From Flavobacteriaceae bacterium (GTDB taxonomy: Bacteria > Bacteroidota > Bacteroidia > Flavobacteriales > Flavobacteriaceae): a stretch of DNA of 5,099 nt. This document shows positions 4,574-5,099 of the stretch, piece by piece. Every line of letters starts with the position of its first letter. Position 1 is the stretch's first letter. The notes below the pieces were generated by a model. That model had not been told where the DNA came from, did not search any database, and worked only from the letters and a program-made list of their open reading frames with translations. Location: contig JAIEMH010000026.1 of NCBI GenBank assembly GCA_019752245.1, positions 1 through 5,099 of the forward strand, written 5' to 3'. Made by a program: the position numbers and the translations under genes.

Positions 4574-5099
4574 ATGAAAAAAATTATTTTATCCTTAATT
4601 GCTGCAATTATGCTTATACCAATGAGTGTAAAAGCCGATGAAGGAATGTGGTTTTTAATGTTCATCGAACGTTTGAATCACCGCGACATGGAAAAAATGG
4701 GCTTGCAATTGACAGCCGAAGAAATTTACAGCATCAATCACCACAGTTTAAAAGATGCTATTGTTCAATTCAATGGCGGTTGTACTGCCGAAATTATTTC
4801 TAAAGATGGTTTGGTTTTAACTAATCACCACTGTGGATATGACGGAATTGCTGAACTTTCTACTCCAGAAAACAATTTATTAAAAAATGGATTTTGGGCA
4901 AAAAGCAAAGCTGACGAAAGAAAACCTTCAAGTTTATATGTTCGTTTCTTTGTTCGTATGGACGATTGTTCAAAACGTATTTTAGCAGTTGTTAATCCTT
5001 CAATGAGTGAAGCTGATAGAGAAAAAGCTATCAATGCCGAAATCGCAAAAATCGAAAAAGAAAACAACGAAGGCGGAAAATATACTGTTTCTGTTCGTC
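4574..5099 (+). CDS. S46-family dipeptidyl peptidase, N-terminal part (runs off window)
   Basis: This is the first 175 codons of an exported serine exopeptidase of the DPP7/DPP11/DAP BII family. Such enzymes act in the periplasm of Bacteroidota and related bacteria and remove dipeptides from peptide N-termini. The whole protein is normally about 700 residues, so roughly a quarter is present and the frame is still open at the edge. A type I signal peptide is clear: MKK, a hydrophobic core at 4-17, then likely cleavage after Ala21 (SVKA/DEGMW). The family's DEGMW mature N-terminus follows. The chymotrypsin-like fold begins at FNGGCTAEIISKDGL (66-80), and TNHHCG (83-88) contains the catalytic histidine, probably His86. 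Cys70 and Cys87 may form a disulfide. The catalytic Asp and Ser and the specificity residue (Gly in DPP7, Arg in DPP11) lie outside the window, so the subtype cannot be given. No other ATG lies just upstream, and the signal peptide supports this start. Confidence 0.93.
   Translation, partial: MKKIILSLIAAIMLIPMSVKADEGMWFLMFIERLNHRDMEKMGLQLTAEEIYSINHHSLKDAIVQFNGGCTAEIISKDGLVLTNHHCGYDGIAELSTPENNLLKNGFWAKSKADERKPSSLYVRFFVRMDDCSKRILAVVNPSMSEADREKAINAEIAKIEKENNEGGKYTVSVR

Noticed and set aside
4825..5067. 80-codon minus-strand open frame near the right edge
   Set aside because: It is antisense to the S46 peptidase, whose signal peptide and catalytic-histidine motif identify the true frame.

Overview
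The window is AT-rich chromosomal DNA from a member of the Bacteroidota, most likely a Flavobacterium or close Flavobacteriaceae relative. Three things point there: the protein sequences (ObgE, the short adenylate kinase and an S46 dipeptidyl peptidase have the flavobacterial look), promoter-like words of the TTG / TAnnTTTG type, and the lack of any Shine-Dalgarno sequence before all six start codons. I recognised families from memory; no database search was run.

Layout. A small minus-strand gene (73-453) for an all-helical, HEAT-like protein of unknown function appears to have lost its usual C-terminal third. It is divergent from a plus-strand run of four genes: hpt (551-1081, hypoxanthine phosphoribosyltransferase), adk (1181-1753, adenylate kinase), a CNNM/CorC-type membrane protein with a CBS pair (1874-3148) and obgE (3293-4327, ribosome-assembly GTPase). 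A strong intrinsic terminator at 4347-4374 closes this run. After a 246-bp gap comes the first 175 codons of an exported S46 peptidase, cut by the window edge at 5099.

How the genes fit together. Hpt makes IMP and GMP from free bases and PRPP. Adk keeps AMP, ADP and ATP in balance. ObgE senses GTP/GDP (and ppGpp in studied homologues) during 50S assembly. This is a housekeeping purine and translation neighbourhood. The CNNM protein (probably divalent-cation transport) and the S46 peptidase (periplasmic peptide breakdown) are functionally separate. A candidate terminator between adk and the CNNM gene suggests hpt-adk may be one unit and CNNM-obgE another.

The spacers hold most of the unexplained structure. 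The two spacers that precede adk and obgE contain short degenerate tandem words (AAAGTC-like heptamers, AATCTAACA-like units, CTGAAAACT-like units), hairpins and a G-free stretch. The divergent spacer holds two promoter candidates that share one TTGCAA palindrome. I see no phage, insertion sequence, CRISPR array, RNA gene or defence system, and nothing that amounts to a new multi-gene system.
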